A stretch of 28,031 nt of DNA. It comes from CAYZPB01 sp964480445 (GTDB taxonomy: Bacteria; Bacillota; Bacilli; Tepidibacillales; Tepidibacillaceae). Made by a program: the position numbers and the translations under genes. The stretch is taken from contig CAYZPB010000006.1 of the NCBI GenBank assembly GCA_964480445.1, positions 1-28,031 of the forward strand, in the 5' to 3' direction. Below are positions 7,240 to 15,184 of this stretch, piece by piece (position 1 is the stretch's first letter; every line of letters starts with the position of its first letter). The notes under the pieces were generated by a model, which saw only the letters and a list, made by a program, of their open reading frames with translations, ran no database searches and was not told the origin of the DNA.

Positions 7240-9117
7240 TTAAGAAGTCGTTGCGCGAAACTCCTTAATCCTTTCCATTACCTGCTTGTCCAACTCTTCA
7301 TCGTCAAACTTGCCATCATTCATGAGCTTCTTAATGTCAGCCGCATCAAGCGTCTCTTTAATCATTAAGCTCTGGGCAATTAAGTCTAGCTCATCACGAT
7401 GCTCATTAATAATCTCTTTTGTTCTCGTATAGCATCTATCGATAATGCCTTTAACTTCCATATCAATAGCATAGGCAGTCTTATCACTGTAGCTTGGTTC
7501 GCTAGAGTAGTCACGTCCTAGGAAAACTTCACTCTGTTGCTTTCCGAATTGCATCGGTCCAAGTTTCTCGCTCATTCCGAATTCAGTAACCATCCTTCTA
7601 GCAATCTCTGTTGCACGTTGGAAGTCGTTATGAGCACCAGTGCTAACTTCATTAAGAACCACTTCCTCAGCTACGCGACCTGCTAACAGACCCATAATTT
7701 TATCAATTAACTCTGGCTTAGTCATAAATGAGCGGTCTTCCTTAGGTAATATTACAGTGTAGCCACCTGCATGCCCACGCGGAATTACTGTTACTTTGTG
7801 GACTTCATCTGCACCTTCTAAATGGTAACCAACAATTGCGTGTCCACTCTCATGGTAGGCAACAATATTTTTCTCTTTATCACTAATTATTCTGCCCTTC
7901 TTCTCTGGCCCTGCGATTACACGGTCGATTGCACTATCAATCTCCTCCATTGTTATCTCAGTTAAATTCAAGCGAGCAGCTAATAATGCAGCTTCATTGA
8001 GCAAGTTCTCTAAATCGGCTCCAGTAAATCCAGGCGTTCTTCTTGCAATAACGTTAAAATCAACATCATCCGCTAGAGGTTTATTGTGTGCATGGACCTT
8101 AAGGATCGCTTCTCGTCCTGCTACGTCAGGTCGATCAACATAAATATGTCGGTCGAAACGTCCTGGACGCAATAGTGCTGGATCGAGTATATCTGCACGG
8201 TTAGTAGCAGCAATAATAATAACTCCCTCATTATCACCAAAACCATCCATCTCAACTAACAGTTGGTTTAGTGTCTGCTCACGCTCATCATGTCCACCAC
8301 CAAGACCTGCACCTCGATGTCGACCGACAGCGTCAATCTCATCAATAAAGATGATACAAGGAGCATTCTTCTTCGCTGTCTCAAATAAATCACGCACCCT
8401 TGAAGCACCAACACCAACAAACATCTCTACGAAGTCTGAGCCACTAATGCTATAGAATGGCACCCCTGCTTCGCCCGCAACTGCGCGTGCTAACAAAGTT
8501 TTTCCTGTTCCTGGTGGTCCTACTAAAAGAACACCCTTAGGAATTGTAGCACCTAATGCAACATATTTACGTGGGTCTTGTAAAAAATCAACAATCTCCT
8601 CTAGCTCTTCCTTCTCCTCATCAACTCCCGCTACATTCTTGAATGTAACCTTTGCTTTATCTTCAGAATAAAGCTTCGCTTTGCTTTTGCCAAAGCTCAT
8701 AACCTTGCTTCCGCCGCCTTGCGAACGATTTATTAAGAAGAAAAACAGTAAAAAGATGAGTAGAAAGGGAACCATTGTCATTAAGAATGTTGCAAGAACT
8801 GATGGTTCTTCTTGTTCTACAAAAGTTACGGATACACCTGTATCAGCCGTTAAATCAATAAGCGACGACTCACTATATGGTGCTATAATGTTAACTTTTT
8901 TCTCGGACCCATCTCTATAGACTGCTTCAAGACTATAGGTCAGCCCAGTAGGTTTTGCTTGAATAGAGCTATATTTGCCCTCTTCTAATTCTTTTTGAAA
9001 TTGTGTGTATGGTATTTGTTCTATCGTTGCCACCGGTGATGCAAGAACACTTACAAAACCAATTATTAATAACAGCAACACAAGATAAAACCAAATATTT
9101 CTATTTGATAGGTTCAT
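7240..9117 (-). CDS. ftsH: ATP-dependent zinc metalloprotease FtsH
   Basis: Membrane-bound AAA+ protease that degrades misfolded membrane proteins and short-lived regulators. Two transmembrane helices (about 8-28 and 108-129) flank an extracytoplasmic domain. The AAA module has Walker A GPPGTGKT (200-207), Walker B CIIFIDEID (254-262) and the second region of homology ATNRADILDPALLRPGRFDR. The protease site is HESGH (422-426), and the third zinc ligand is probably D498 in GAHNDFQRAT. At 625 residues it is close to B. subtilis FtsH (637). The ATG has a strong site (GAGGAGG). It has its own promoter, overlapped by a perfect inverted repeat at 9132-9151, and its own terminator. It follows tilS directly; hpt, commonly between them, is absent. 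Confidence 0.98.
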   Translation of the reverse strand: MNLSNRNIWFYLVLLLLIIGFVSVLASPVATIEQIPYTQFQKELEEGKYSSIQAKPTGLTYSLEAVYRDGSEKKVNIIAPYSESSLIDLTADTGVSVTFVEQEEPSVLATFLMTMVPFLLIFLLFFFLINRSQGGGSKVMSFGKSKAKLYSEDKAKVTFKNVAGVDEEKEELEEIVDFLQDPRKYVALGATIPKGVLLVGPPGTGKTLLARAVAGEAGVPFYSISGSDFVEMFVGVGASRVRDLFETAKKNAPCIIFIDEIDAVGRHRGAGLGGGHDEREQTLNQLLVEMDGFGDNEGVIIIAATNRADILDPALLRPGRFDRHIYVDRPDVAGREAILKVHAHNKPLADDVDFNVIARRTPGFTGADLENLLNEAALLAARLNLTEITMEEIDSAIDRVIAGPEKKGRIISDKEKNIVAYHESGHAIVGYHLEGADEVHKVTVIPRGHAGGYTVILPKEDRSFMTKPELIDKIMGLLAGRVAEEVVLNEVSTGAHNDFQRATEIARRMVTEFGMSEKLGPMQFGKQQSEVFLGRDYSSEPSYSDKTAYAIDMEVKGIIDRCYTRTKEIINEHRDELDLIAQSLMIKETLDAADIKKLMNDGKFDDEELDKQVMERIKEFRATTS

Positions 9118-9131
9118 TTTTTGCCTCCTCT

Positions 9132-9151
9132 TACAATACCCTAGTATTGTA
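9132..9151. promoter_or_regulatory. Perfect 8-bp inverted repeat over the ftsH promoter, operator-like
   Basis: TACAATAC (9132-9139) and GTATTGTA (9144-9151) are separated by four bases. The upstream arm on the minus strand contains the -10 box TACAAT; the other arm lies around and just after the expected transcription start. Because the -10 itself is not transcribed, this fits a DNA-bound dimeric regulator better than an RNA hairpin. It does not match the CIRCE or CtsR operators I know. Confidence 0.6.
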
Positions 9152-9174
9152 TCAAAAAGAAAAACTTATAACAA
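9146..9174 (-). promoter_or_regulatory. Predicted ftsH promoter
   Basis: On the minus strand TTGTTA (complement of 9169-9174), a 17-base spacer and TACAAT (complement of 9146-9151; five of six consensus bases). The expected start point is near 9139, giving a leader of about 22 bases that carries the GAGGAGG ribosome site. Confidence 0.7.
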
Positions 9175-9223
9175 TAGACTTTTTACCGCAAATTGTAATC
9201 CCTTATTTTTAAAGAGTAAAATT

Positions 9224-10600
9224 CTATTTAAACTGCACATAAACATATTCCTTAGTCTGCTCATCGATTAGCGCATGTCGCGATCGTCGTAAACCAGGTA
9301 ACCAGAGAATTTTCTTCCCATCAGTTACTATTGGCTGTACAGCCCTTCTCGCCTGTGGAATCTTTAAATTTATAAATAAATCCTTAAGTTTAGTTCTTCC
9401 CTCTACGCCAATCAATTCTATCCGGTCGCCAGCTAGCCGCGAACGAACAAGTAAAGAAGGTGCATCGAGTTTCGCTCGATCAAATACCTCAGTTGCTCCT
9501 GACTCTGATTCATCTTCTAAACTCTCTCTTTCACTGGTCACCCTAATTATAATTGTTTTATCCAACTCCTCTATGTATTGCTCTGACGGAATTGTTAACA
9601 AATAAGAATAGTCCCTCTTCTTCTTTACGGTTGCCCGCTTAAATACAAGATTATTATATTGACGATAAACTTTTATTCCTGCTAGGTCAAGTCTTTTAGA
9701 TGGATGTGAACTTGCTGCAAGTTGAATAATGTCCTCAATGTTTCGATAAGTTGTCTCCTGTCGCATACGGTACTGCTTTAACAGCAGATGAATAACGCGA
9801 CGTTTTATTGCTATATCTAGCTTTTCAAATTCCCGCACATCCAAGACCAGCTGATCTTTATTGGATTGAACTGTTTCCTCAATGTAGGTATTTGCTAGAT
9901 TGTCTAGGTAATCATTCTCAGCACGGGCAATCTCCGCTAGTTGTTGCAGACTATTACTTAGTTGTGGATTATACTGCTTGAGATATGGCAAGATCTCTAG
10001 TCGCGTAAGATTACGAAAATATTCTATAGATAAGTTGCTCTGATCAATAATATATGCTAGCTCTTGTTCCTTAGCATACTGTTCAATCTGCTCACGACTA
10101 ACATCGAGTAGTGGCCTAACTTGTGGTATCCCACCATAATCACGTTTATAGGGAATACCAGACAGACCGTGCATCCCTGTTCCGCGAATAATACGCATTA
10201 GAACTGTCTCTGCTTGATCATCTGCATTATGCCCAAAGGCGACAGCTCCTGCACCGTGTTCACGCGCAACATCATGCAAAAATTCATAGCGCACACTGCG
10301 CGCAGTCTCTTGGGTGCCGGTCCCAGCGCGTTCCATCTCCGCTGGCACATCAATCTCGCGTACAACGCAGTCAATAGCTCTTTTTTCACACTCTGTCCGC
10401 ACAAAAACCGCATCGCTATTTGCTGTATCTTCACGTAATTTATGATTTAAGTGAGCAACGATTAGACGGTTTTCTACTAAGCGTGCTAGTGCATCTAACA
10501 ACACCATCGAATCCGGCCCACCAGAAACAGCTACGACTATCGGTTCTTCCGTTTGAAATAACTGTTCACGTTCAATTGTCTGGGCAACAATTTTTAACAT
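9224..10600 (-). CDS. tilS: tRNA(Ile)-lysidine synthetase
   Basis: Converts C34 of the CAU-anticodon tRNA-Ile to lysidine so that it reads AUA. The PP-loop ATPase motif VAVSGGPDSMVLL is near the N terminus, followed by the TilS signature GHNADDQAETVLMRIIRGTGMHGLSGIP. A middle substrate-binding part follows, and the C-terminal TilS_C domain contains SRLAGDRIEL...TKLKDLFINLKIP and LPGLRRSRHA. The longest frame starts at TTG 10609, but its ribosome site (CGGAG) would touch the start. The ATG at 10600 has the same site 9 bases away and gives 458 residues, so I use it. It lies just behind the tRNA-Met terminator. The tRNA(CAU) here is the elongator Met, not the TilS substrate. Confidence 0.95.
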   Translation of the reverse strand: MLKIVAQTIEREQLFQTEEPIVVAVSGGPDSMVLLDALARLVENRLIVAHLNHKLREDTANSDAVFVRTECEKRAIDCVVREIDVPAEMERAGTGTQETARSVRYEFLHDVAREHGAGAVAFGHNADDQAETVLMRIIRGTGMHGLSGIPYKRDYGGIPQVRPLLDVSREQIEQYAKEQELAYIIDQSNLSIEYFRNLTRLEILPYLKQYNPQLSNSLQQLAEIARAENDYLDNLANTYIEETVQSNKDQLVLDVREFEKLDIAIKRRVIHLLLKQYRMRQETTYRNIEDIIQLAASSHPSKRLDLAGIKVYRQYNNLVFKRATVKKKRDYSYLLTIPSEQYIEELDKTIIIRVTSERESLEDESESGATEVFDRAKLDAPSLLVRSRLAGDRIELIGVEGRTKLKDLFINLKIPQARRAVQPIVTDGKKILWLPGLRRSRHALIDEQTKEYVYVQFK

Positions 10601-10663
10601 GTTCGCCAACTCCGTTAATTATTTTTGTTTTCTATTTTATGTCAGTCTATATATACTATCATA

Positions 10664-10691
10664 GCAAAAAACACGTCGTTATGACGTGTTT
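10664..10691 (-). terminator. Rho-independent terminator after tRNA-Met
   Basis: The stem AAACACGTC/GACGTGTTT encloses a five-base loop (10678-10682) and on the minus strand is followed by a run of six T. It lies 12 bases behind the tRNA CCA end and closes the single-tRNA unit. Confidence 0.9.
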
Positions 10692-10702
10692 GTTTTATAA
10701 AT

Positions 10703-10779
10703 TGGTAGCGGCGGAGGGAGTTGAACCCCCAACCTTGCGGGTATGAACCGCACGCTCTAGCCAGTTGAGCTACACCGCC
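10703..10779 (-). tRNA. tRNA-Met (CAU), elongator type
   Basis: A 77-base cloverleaf with encoded CCA (complement of 10703-10705). The acceptor is GGCGGTG paired with CGCCGCT (G1-U72 and U6-G67 wobbles), discriminator A73. The D stem is GCTC/GAGC, the anticodon stem TGCGG/CCGCA with loop TTCATAC (anticodon CAT), the variable loop AGGTT, and the T arm GGGGG-TTCAACT-CCCTC. It lacks the 1-72 mismatch and the three G-C pairs next to the anticodon loop of initiator tRNA, so elongator Met is the best call. An Ile2 (lysidine) tRNA is less likely from the acceptor sequence. It has its own promoter and terminator between yabR and tilS; I recall tRNA genes in the same place in B. subtilis. Confidence 0.96.
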
Positions 10780-10819
10780 AAGCCACTTGCTCATTACCTT
10801 TGCTTAGCCAATGAAAACA

Positions 10820-10848
10820 AGTATAATCTATCAGTTATTCTCTGTCAA
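10820..10848 (-). promoter_or_regulatory. tRNA-Met promoter, near consensus
   Basis: On the minus strand TTGACA (complement of 10843-10848), a 17-base spacer and TATACT (complement of 10820-10825). The start would fall near 10812, giving a 5' leader of about 33 bases to be removed by RNase P. The -35 lies only 6 bases downstream of the yabR stop and no yabR terminator is visible, so read-through into the tRNA is possible. Confidence 0.88.
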
Positions 10849-10853
10849 CTCTC

Positions 10854-11291
10854 TTAACCTCGCTTAGCTCCACGCCCGCCTCTTTTAGAGTCCGTGCTCT
10901 TCTTCAAAGTTGATAGCCTCTCCTCGCTGTCTCGCAGAAAAACACTTAACTTGTCGTCAAACGATTGTGAGCCCTCACCTTGTCCAGCTCTGCCAGCTCC
11001 TCGTTGCCCAGTTTGCCTTGATCTCGGGCGAGCAGTTCTCTCTGGTGCTCTGGACTCTGTTTTTTGCTCTTTTAATGACAAGCCCATCTTGCCATTTTTT
11101 TCAATATTAATTACACGCACATTGACAAGCTCGCCTATTTTTAAATGATCCCTGATGTCCTTCACATAAGTATCGGCTATTTCCGAAATATGCACCAGAC
11201 CTGTTTCTCCTGTTGTTAACTCAATAAACGCACCAAAATCAGTAATGCCCGTTACCTTTCCATCGTGTGTACTGCCAACCTCAATTGACAT
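10854..11291 (-). CDS. yabR: S1 domain RNA-binding protein (YabR family)
   Basis: A small RNA-binding protein that probably associates with RNA or ribosomes. Residues about 4-74 form one S1 domain (GSTHDGKVTGITDFGAFIEL, GETGLVHISEI, VNVRVINIEKNGKMGLSLKE). Then comes an Arg/Gly/Gln-rich linker (about 78-106), likely disordered, and a conserved-looking tail SFDDKLSVFLRDSEERLSTLKK ending in RGGRGAKRG. The length (145) and layout resemble YabR and the related GSP13-type proteins. The ATG is preceded by AAGGGGG. It has its own promoter (11343-11372) just after divIC. In spore formers spoIIE usually follows; here only the tRNA and tilS follow. Confidence 0.9.
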   Translation of the reverse strand: MSIEVGSTHDGKVTGITDFGAFIELTTGETGLVHISEIADTYVKDIRDHLKIGELVNVRVINIEKNGKMGLSLKEQKTESRAPERTARPRSRQTGQRGAGRAGQGEGSQSFDDKLSVFLRDSEERLSTLKKSTDSKRGGRGAKRG

Positions 11292-11342
11292 AAATAGATT
11301 TTTCCCCCTTAATAGAATTAAATGATACTAGAGATTAAAGCG

Positions 11343-11372
11343 ATTATACATAATAAAATCAAACAAAGTCAA
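11343..11372 (-). promoter_or_regulatory. Predicted yabR promoter
   Basis: On the minus strand TTGACT (complement of 11367-11372), an 18-base spacer and a perfect TATAAT (complement of 11343-11348). It lies 10 bases behind the divIC stop and about 50 bases before the yabR start. Confidence 0.8.
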
Positions 11373-11381
11373 TACGAAATA

Positions 11382-11681
11382 TCAATCCTTGGGTGAGATT
11401 ATGATAATCTCGCCAGGTTTCGACATAAAATAATACTCTCGCGCTATCTCTGCAATGTAATTATAATTGTTTAATAACATCTTTTCACGTTCTAGTCTGC
11501 TTTTTTCACTAAGAATGCGCTCTTCTGCCTGCTCAAGCTCCGCTATCTTTTGTTGCGTCTTATTTAAATCGAGCCACTGTCCATAGAGGGTCCAGCCTAC
11601 CCAGACAGTAAAAATTAATAAAAGTAGAATTAGGAATTTTACCCGTTTTCTTCTGAACACACTATTTGGGTTTTTCGTCAT
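11382..11681 (-). CDS. divIC: Septum formation initiator DivIC (FtsB family)
   Basis: Bitopic division protein that works with DivIB (FtsQ) and FtsL at the septum. A basic cytoplasmic N terminus (RRKR) leads into one membrane segment (FLILLLLIFTVWVGWTLYG), then an extracytoplasmic coiled coil (about residues 40-72, LEQAEERILSEKSRLEREK) and the short C-terminal part NYIAEIAREYYFMSKPGEIII. A longer frame starts at ATG 11705, but that would overlap the upstream gene by 23 bases without a clear site. The ATG at 11681 has GGAGAGG 6 bases upstream and begins one base after the hslR stop, giving 99 residues; I prefer it. YabP and YabQ, usually just upstream in spore formers, are missing. Confidence 0.9.
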   Translation of the reverse strand: MTKNPNSVFRRKRVKFLILLLLIFTVWVGWTLYGQWLDLNKTQQKIAELEQAEERILSEKSRLEREKMLLNNYNYIAEIAREYYFMSKPGEIIIISPKD

Positions 11682-11682
11682 C

Positions 11683-11934
11683 TTATTCCTCTCCAATAAC
11701 CTCATACATCTCTAATGCTTCATCTTTTCTCGTTGTCTCTTTGAGCTCCTTTACACGGAAAACAAGATCCTTACCGCCAATGTGCAGAGTAATTATATCA
11801 TCAACTTTAACTGTACTGCCAGCTTTGGCCACTCTGCCGTTAATTAAAGCACGCCCATTATCAGTTAGTTCCTTGGCTACTGTTCTTCTTTTTATTATAC
11901 GCGAAATTTTCAGATACTTGTCAATTCTCATCAT
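11683..11934 (-). CDS. S4 domain RNA-binding protein (YabO/HslR/RqcP-like)
   Basis: An 83-residue protein consisting almost entirely of an S4 RNA-binding domain: MRIDKYLKISRIIKRRTVAKEL, NGRALINGRVAKAGSTVKVDDIITLHIGGKDLVFRVKEL. In B. subtilis the protein at this locus (YabO, renamed RqcP) acts on 50S-peptidyl-tRNA complexes during ribosome-associated quality control; the same role is inferred here from family and position. Two ATG codons stand in tandem at 11934 and 11931. The CGGAG site is 5 bases before the first and 8 before the second, so the second may be used. It lies 10 bases behind mazG and one base before the divIC start, in one operon. Confidence 0.9.
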   Translation of the reverse strand: MMRIDKYLKISRIIKRRTVAKELTDNGRALINGRVAKAGSTVKVDDIITLHIGGKDLVFRVKELKETTRKDEALEMYEVIGEE

Positions 11935-11944
11935 CTCAGCTCCG

Positions 11945-13408
11945 TTAGTCTAACTTTTTCGCTTCTTCCCAATAACTGTCCATCAGTTCAAGTCCAGCTT
12001 CCTCAATAGCTAGCTCCTGCTTCTTAAGCTGCTCTTCTATATATTTAAATCGTTTTATAAACTTGCGGTTGGTAATTGCTAGTGCTGCTGCAGGATCGAT
12101 TTTTTTGAATCGTGCTAAGTTTATCACTGCAAATAATAGATCCCCTAACTCACCAGCAACATTATTATCAGTTGCTAAGCGGACCTCACTCAGCTCTTCT
12201 TCTATCTTATCATAAACATTACTTACCTGGTTCCAATCAAAGCCAACCTTAGCCGCTTTTTTCTGTAGCTTGTAAGCTTTATAGATTTCTGGCAAACCGA
12301 TAGGTACTCCATCTAGCACAGATTTACGCTTGTTGCCTCGCTCAATATTCTCCAACACTTTGATTCTATCCCATTCAGCGCGCGCCTCATGCTCTTTGCT
12401 CGCAGTCGCTTCACCAAAAACATGCGGGTGACGGCGGATTAGTTTGCTCATCAGTTCCTCAATTATATCATATAGGTCAAAATATCCTTCCTCTTCTGCC
12501 ATTAAACTATGGAGAATTACCTGCAGCAGAACATCCCCCAGCTCTTCTGCCATAGCATCATAATCAAGCTGATCAATCGTCTCAACCAGCTCAAAGGTCT
12601 CCTCAATTAGGTTCTCACGAATCGACTGATGTGTCTGAGCACGATCCCACTGGCAACCATCGGGTCCACGTAGAACTTTAACCGTTTTTAATAATTGATG
12701 TAAATCGCGCTTGATTAATAAAGGCTCGTAATTGGTCGGTACAAAAATCGAGCTTCTGTTATGGAAACGGTTCGGATTACGATCGAGTTCAAATAATGGT
12801 AACCCAGTCACTCTTTCACTTTCCGTAATCCCAAGGTTTTCCACAATATACACTATGTAATCATCCGAATAATATTCCATCAGTTCCAGCTTCACCTGTG
12901 AAGCTATAGCCTGACTGTAAACTTGTGCGATTAAGGTATTGATTTCTGAGTTTAATTGGTGAGCACCAAATGTTTCGCCATTTAATAACATAAATCCTTC
13001 TACAGGATCAAGCTTCAGGCTTTCGAAAAAAGTATCAAGGAAGCTCTCGCCGCCCAACACTCTAATCTTAATACCAACTTCTTTTTCCAGAGCAAGCAGA
13101 ATCTTTACAGTCTGCTCCGCAACTAAGGGGTTCCCCGGTACAGCATAAATCAGCTCGCCAAGCGAATCGACCTCAGTAAGTAGTTCCTCCACAATATTAT
13201 GATAGACATCGCCAAAGCTATCTGCGCTTTCATATAGGCTGTCAAAACTTTTGTAGCATAGCCCTTCTTTACGCATATACTCGACTACAGGGTGTTGCTC
13301 TGTTCTTAGGAAAATCGCTTTGCCTGACCGAAGCTCCTTAAGCACGCCCAAAGTTAGTCGATCTTCATTGCCTGAACCTAAACCAACTATTGTAATTTTC
13401 TTTTCCAT
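11945..13408 (-). CDS. mazG: Fusion of SAM-dependent tetrapyrrole methylase-like domain and MazG NTP pyrophosphohydrolase (YabN type)
   Basis: The C-terminal half (from about residue 238) is a MazG nucleoside triphosphate pyrophosphohydrolase that removes noncanonical NTPs. It has LRGPDGCQWDRAQTHQSIRENLIEE split over 246-270, metal ligands in EETFELVE and EELGDVL (288-294), and a second, weaker repeat with KIEEELSEV and GELGDLLFAVINLARF. The N-terminal part (1 to about 220) has the Rossmann-like start ITIVGLGSGNEDRLTLGVL and YAVPGNPLVAEQTV of the tetrapyrrole methylase superfamily; its substrate is unknown. The 487 residues equal the YabN architecture. AGGTG, 7 bases before the ATG, overlaps the end of the flippase gene 10 bases upstream. 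It is co-transcribed with the S4 protein gene and divIC. Confidence 0.95.
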   Translation of the reverse strand: MEKKITIVGLGSGNEDRLTLGVLKELRSGKAIFLRTEQHPVVEYMRKEGLCYKSFDSLYESADSFGDVYHNIVEELLTEVDSLGELIYAVPGNPLVAEQTVKILLALEKEVGIKIRVLGGESFLDTFFESLKLDPVEGFMLLNGETFGAHQLNSEINTLIAQVYSQAIASQVKLELMEYYSDDYIVYIVENLGITESERVTGLPLFELDRNPNRFHNRSSIFVPTNYEPLLIKRDLHQLLKTVKVLRGPDGCQWDRAQTHQSIRENLIEETFELVETIDQLDYDAMAEELGDVLLQVILHSLMAEEEGYFDLYDIIEELMSKLIRRHPHVFGEATASKEHEARAEWDRIKVLENIERGNKRKSVLDGVPIGLPEIYKAYKLQKKAAKVGFDWNQVSNVYDKIEEELSEVRLATDNNVAGELGDLLFAVINLARFKKIDPAAALAITNRKFIKRFKYIEEQLKKQELAIEEAGLELMDSYWEEAKKLD

Positions 13409-13418
13409 TCACTAACAC

Positions 13419-15095
13419 CTAATCTCTAAGAATTCTAAGTTTATCCGTTATTTTAATAAGCCTTATTCCATAGCCTGGCACTTCTTCTAAATCGCTTCTA
13501 GTTAAGGAGCCTGTTGTAAAAAGGCTTACACCATAGACAATCATACCGACGATAACTCCAATAAGTACAACGACAAGCATTAATAAACGAAGGTTTAGAA
13601 TATAAGGCTCTAGCCAGAAAATTAAGCCGATACGTACCAAATAAACAAGCACACCCATTATAAGTGTTGCCAAAATCGGCTTGGCGAAAAAGTTTTTCCA
13701 GTTTATCTGTAAGCCAGTATGTTTGATTAGTGCTCTTAAGTTTAGGTAAGAAGCTGCTAGGTAAGCAAGTATCGTCGCCATAACAGCGCCATTGATGCCA
13801 AAATAATAGACTAATATAATATTAAACACAATCTTAATTGTAATTCCGACAAAAAGATGCTTAGCAGGAAGCATAACCTTGCCTATCCCCTGCAACACCC
13901 CTGACGAAGTGACAAAAAGTGTTGAAAAAATTACGACCAAAGCATAAATTGCCAGGGTTGTTGAACCAGTTCCATCTTTATAAAGTAAGATGTTAATCGG
14001 TTCTGCTAAAGCGATAATTCCAACTGCTGCTGGAAGGCCAAGTAAAAGCGTAATCCTTAATGCCAGCTCCGATCGCCGGTTTACGCTAGCTTCATCACCC
14101 TTAACCTTGCTTTCAGTAATTGAAGGAACTAGCGCAATCGCTAAAGCTGTTGCAAAAAATGCCGCAAACTGTATTACCGCTTGTCCACGCGAATAGATAC
14201 CAAACCAATACTCCGCATAGGTTGTTAACGAATTGATTTTAATATAACTACCGAAGATAACCTCAGCATTTAAAGCCGACTGTTTTATAATATTTGTGAC
14301 CGAGAACGAATCGACTAAGCCTAAAAGCGGTAAAAAAATTGAGCCAAGAGCAATCGGAATTGAATAATAAAACAGTTTTTCAATAATATGTGAGCGGCTT
14401 GTCTGCTTACCAATATAGGGACCGCTTGCCTCAGCTACAATCTCGTCAGTAATTTTGCGTGTACCTTTCCAGAAAAATAATAGTGTTATTATTCCAAAAA
14501 GCCCACCCGTAAAGGCACCAAAGGTTGCTCCAGCCGCTGCGTAATAAACACCCAGCCCTTCAGTTACAGCATAATAGGAAAGAACAAGAATTGTTATAAC
14601 GCGAACTATCTGTTCAATAACCTGCGAATAAGCTGTCGGAAGCATATATTGATGACCTTGATAATAGCCCCGTATTCCAGCCATTACTGGCACAATTAAT
14701 AATGCAAACGAGACACCCTTGATTACCACACCAAGTTCCACATTACCCATCAAACGGGCAATGAGGTCTGCTCCGAAAAAGAGCAGTAGAAAAAATAGAA
14801 TGCCGGTAATTGTAAGCACAGCAACAGAAGTAGTGAGTACGCGTTTTGCTCCGTTTTTGTCACCTAAGGTTAAGCGTTCCGCGACTATCTTGGATATTGC
14901 CAGAGGAAAACCGGCCGTAGCGATAATCAGTAAAATACTATATAAAGGGTAGACCATGTTGTAGGCTGCCAACCCCACATCACCAACAATGTTCTGGTAG
15001 GGGATACGATAGATTGCGCCAAGCAACTTAGAAATTAATGAGGCTGCAGCCAAAATAGCCGCACCTTTAATAAAAGATTTGCTTCTTGAACCCAT
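13419..15095 (-). CDS. Lipid flippase of the MOP superfamily (SpoVB/YabM/MurJ-like)
   Basis: A 558-residue integral membrane protein with about 14 predicted transmembrane helices, from GAAILAAASLISKLLGAIYRIPY at the N terminus to VLIGVIVGMIVYGVSLF near the C terminus. The opening segment and GIRGYYQGHQYMLPTAYSQVIEQIVRVI are characteristic of the SpoVB/YtgP/YabM group, which exports polysaccharide or lipid-linked precursors. In B. subtilis the gene next to mazG is yabM. Which precursor it moves cannot be said; MurJ-like lipid II transport is possible. The ATG is preceded by a G-rich AGAGGG. It is the first gene of a unit with an extended -10 promoter at 15134-15142, directly behind the prsA terminator. 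spoVT, often between mfd and this gene, is missing. Confidence 0.9.
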   Translation of the reverse strand: MGSRSKSFIKGAAILAAASLISKLLGAIYRIPYQNIVGDVGLAAYNMVYPLYSILLIIATAGFPLAISKIVAERLTLGDKNGAKRVLTTSVAVLTITGILFFLLLFFGADLIARLMGNVELGVVIKGVSFALLIVPVMAGIRGYYQGHQYMLPTAYSQVIEQIVRVITILVLSYYAVTEGLGVYYAAAGATFGAFTGGLFGIITLLFFWKGTRKITDEIVAEASGPYIGKQTSRSHIIEKLFYYSIPIALGSIFLPLLGLVDSFSVTNIIKQSALNAEVIFGSYIKINSLTTYAEYWFGIYSRGQAVIQFAAFFATALAIALVPSITESKVKGDEASVNRRSELALRITLLLGLPAAVGIIALAEPINILLYKDGTGSTTLAIYALVVIFSTLFVTSSGVLQGIGKVMLPAKHLFVGITIKIVFNIILVYYFGINGAVMATILAYLAASYLNLRALIKHTGLQINWKNFFAKPILATLIMGVLVYLVRIGLIFWLEPYILNLRLLMLVVVLIGVIVGMIVYGVSLFTTGSLTRSDLEEVPGYGIRLIKITDKLRILRD

Positions 15096-15133
15096 GTCTA
15101 ACCCTCTTCCGCTAATATTTATCTACTTTACAC

Positions 15134-15142
15134 ATTATACCA
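15134..15142 (-). promoter_or_regulatory. Extended -10 promoter for spoVB-like-mazG-hslR-divIC
   Basis: On the minus strand TGG directly precedes a perfect TATAAT (complement of 15134-15139). The -35 position would fall in the T-tract of the prsA terminator and is poor, so the promoter would rely on the extended -10. The start would be about 30 bases before the flippase gene. Confidence 0.6.
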
Positions 15143-15154
15143 ACTTATTGGCAT

Positions 15155-15182
15155 AAGAAAAGCAGGTTGCCCTGCTTTTCTT
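15155..15182 (-). terminator. Rho-independent terminator after prsA
   Basis: A perfect 12-bp stem (AAGAAAAGCAGG / CCTGCTTTTCTT) around a TTGC loop begins two bases beyond the prsA stop. On the minus strand the 3' arm ends in a T-rich TTTTCTTAT. It separates mfd-prsA from the flippase unit. Confidence 0.9.
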
Positions 15183-15184
15183 TT

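Noticed and set aside
10703..10779. tRNA(CAU) as the lysidine-modified tRNA-Ile2, given the neighbouring tilS
   Set aside because: The acceptor and anticodon stems match elongator tRNA-Met (G1-U72, GGCGGUG start); proximity to tilS is positional only.
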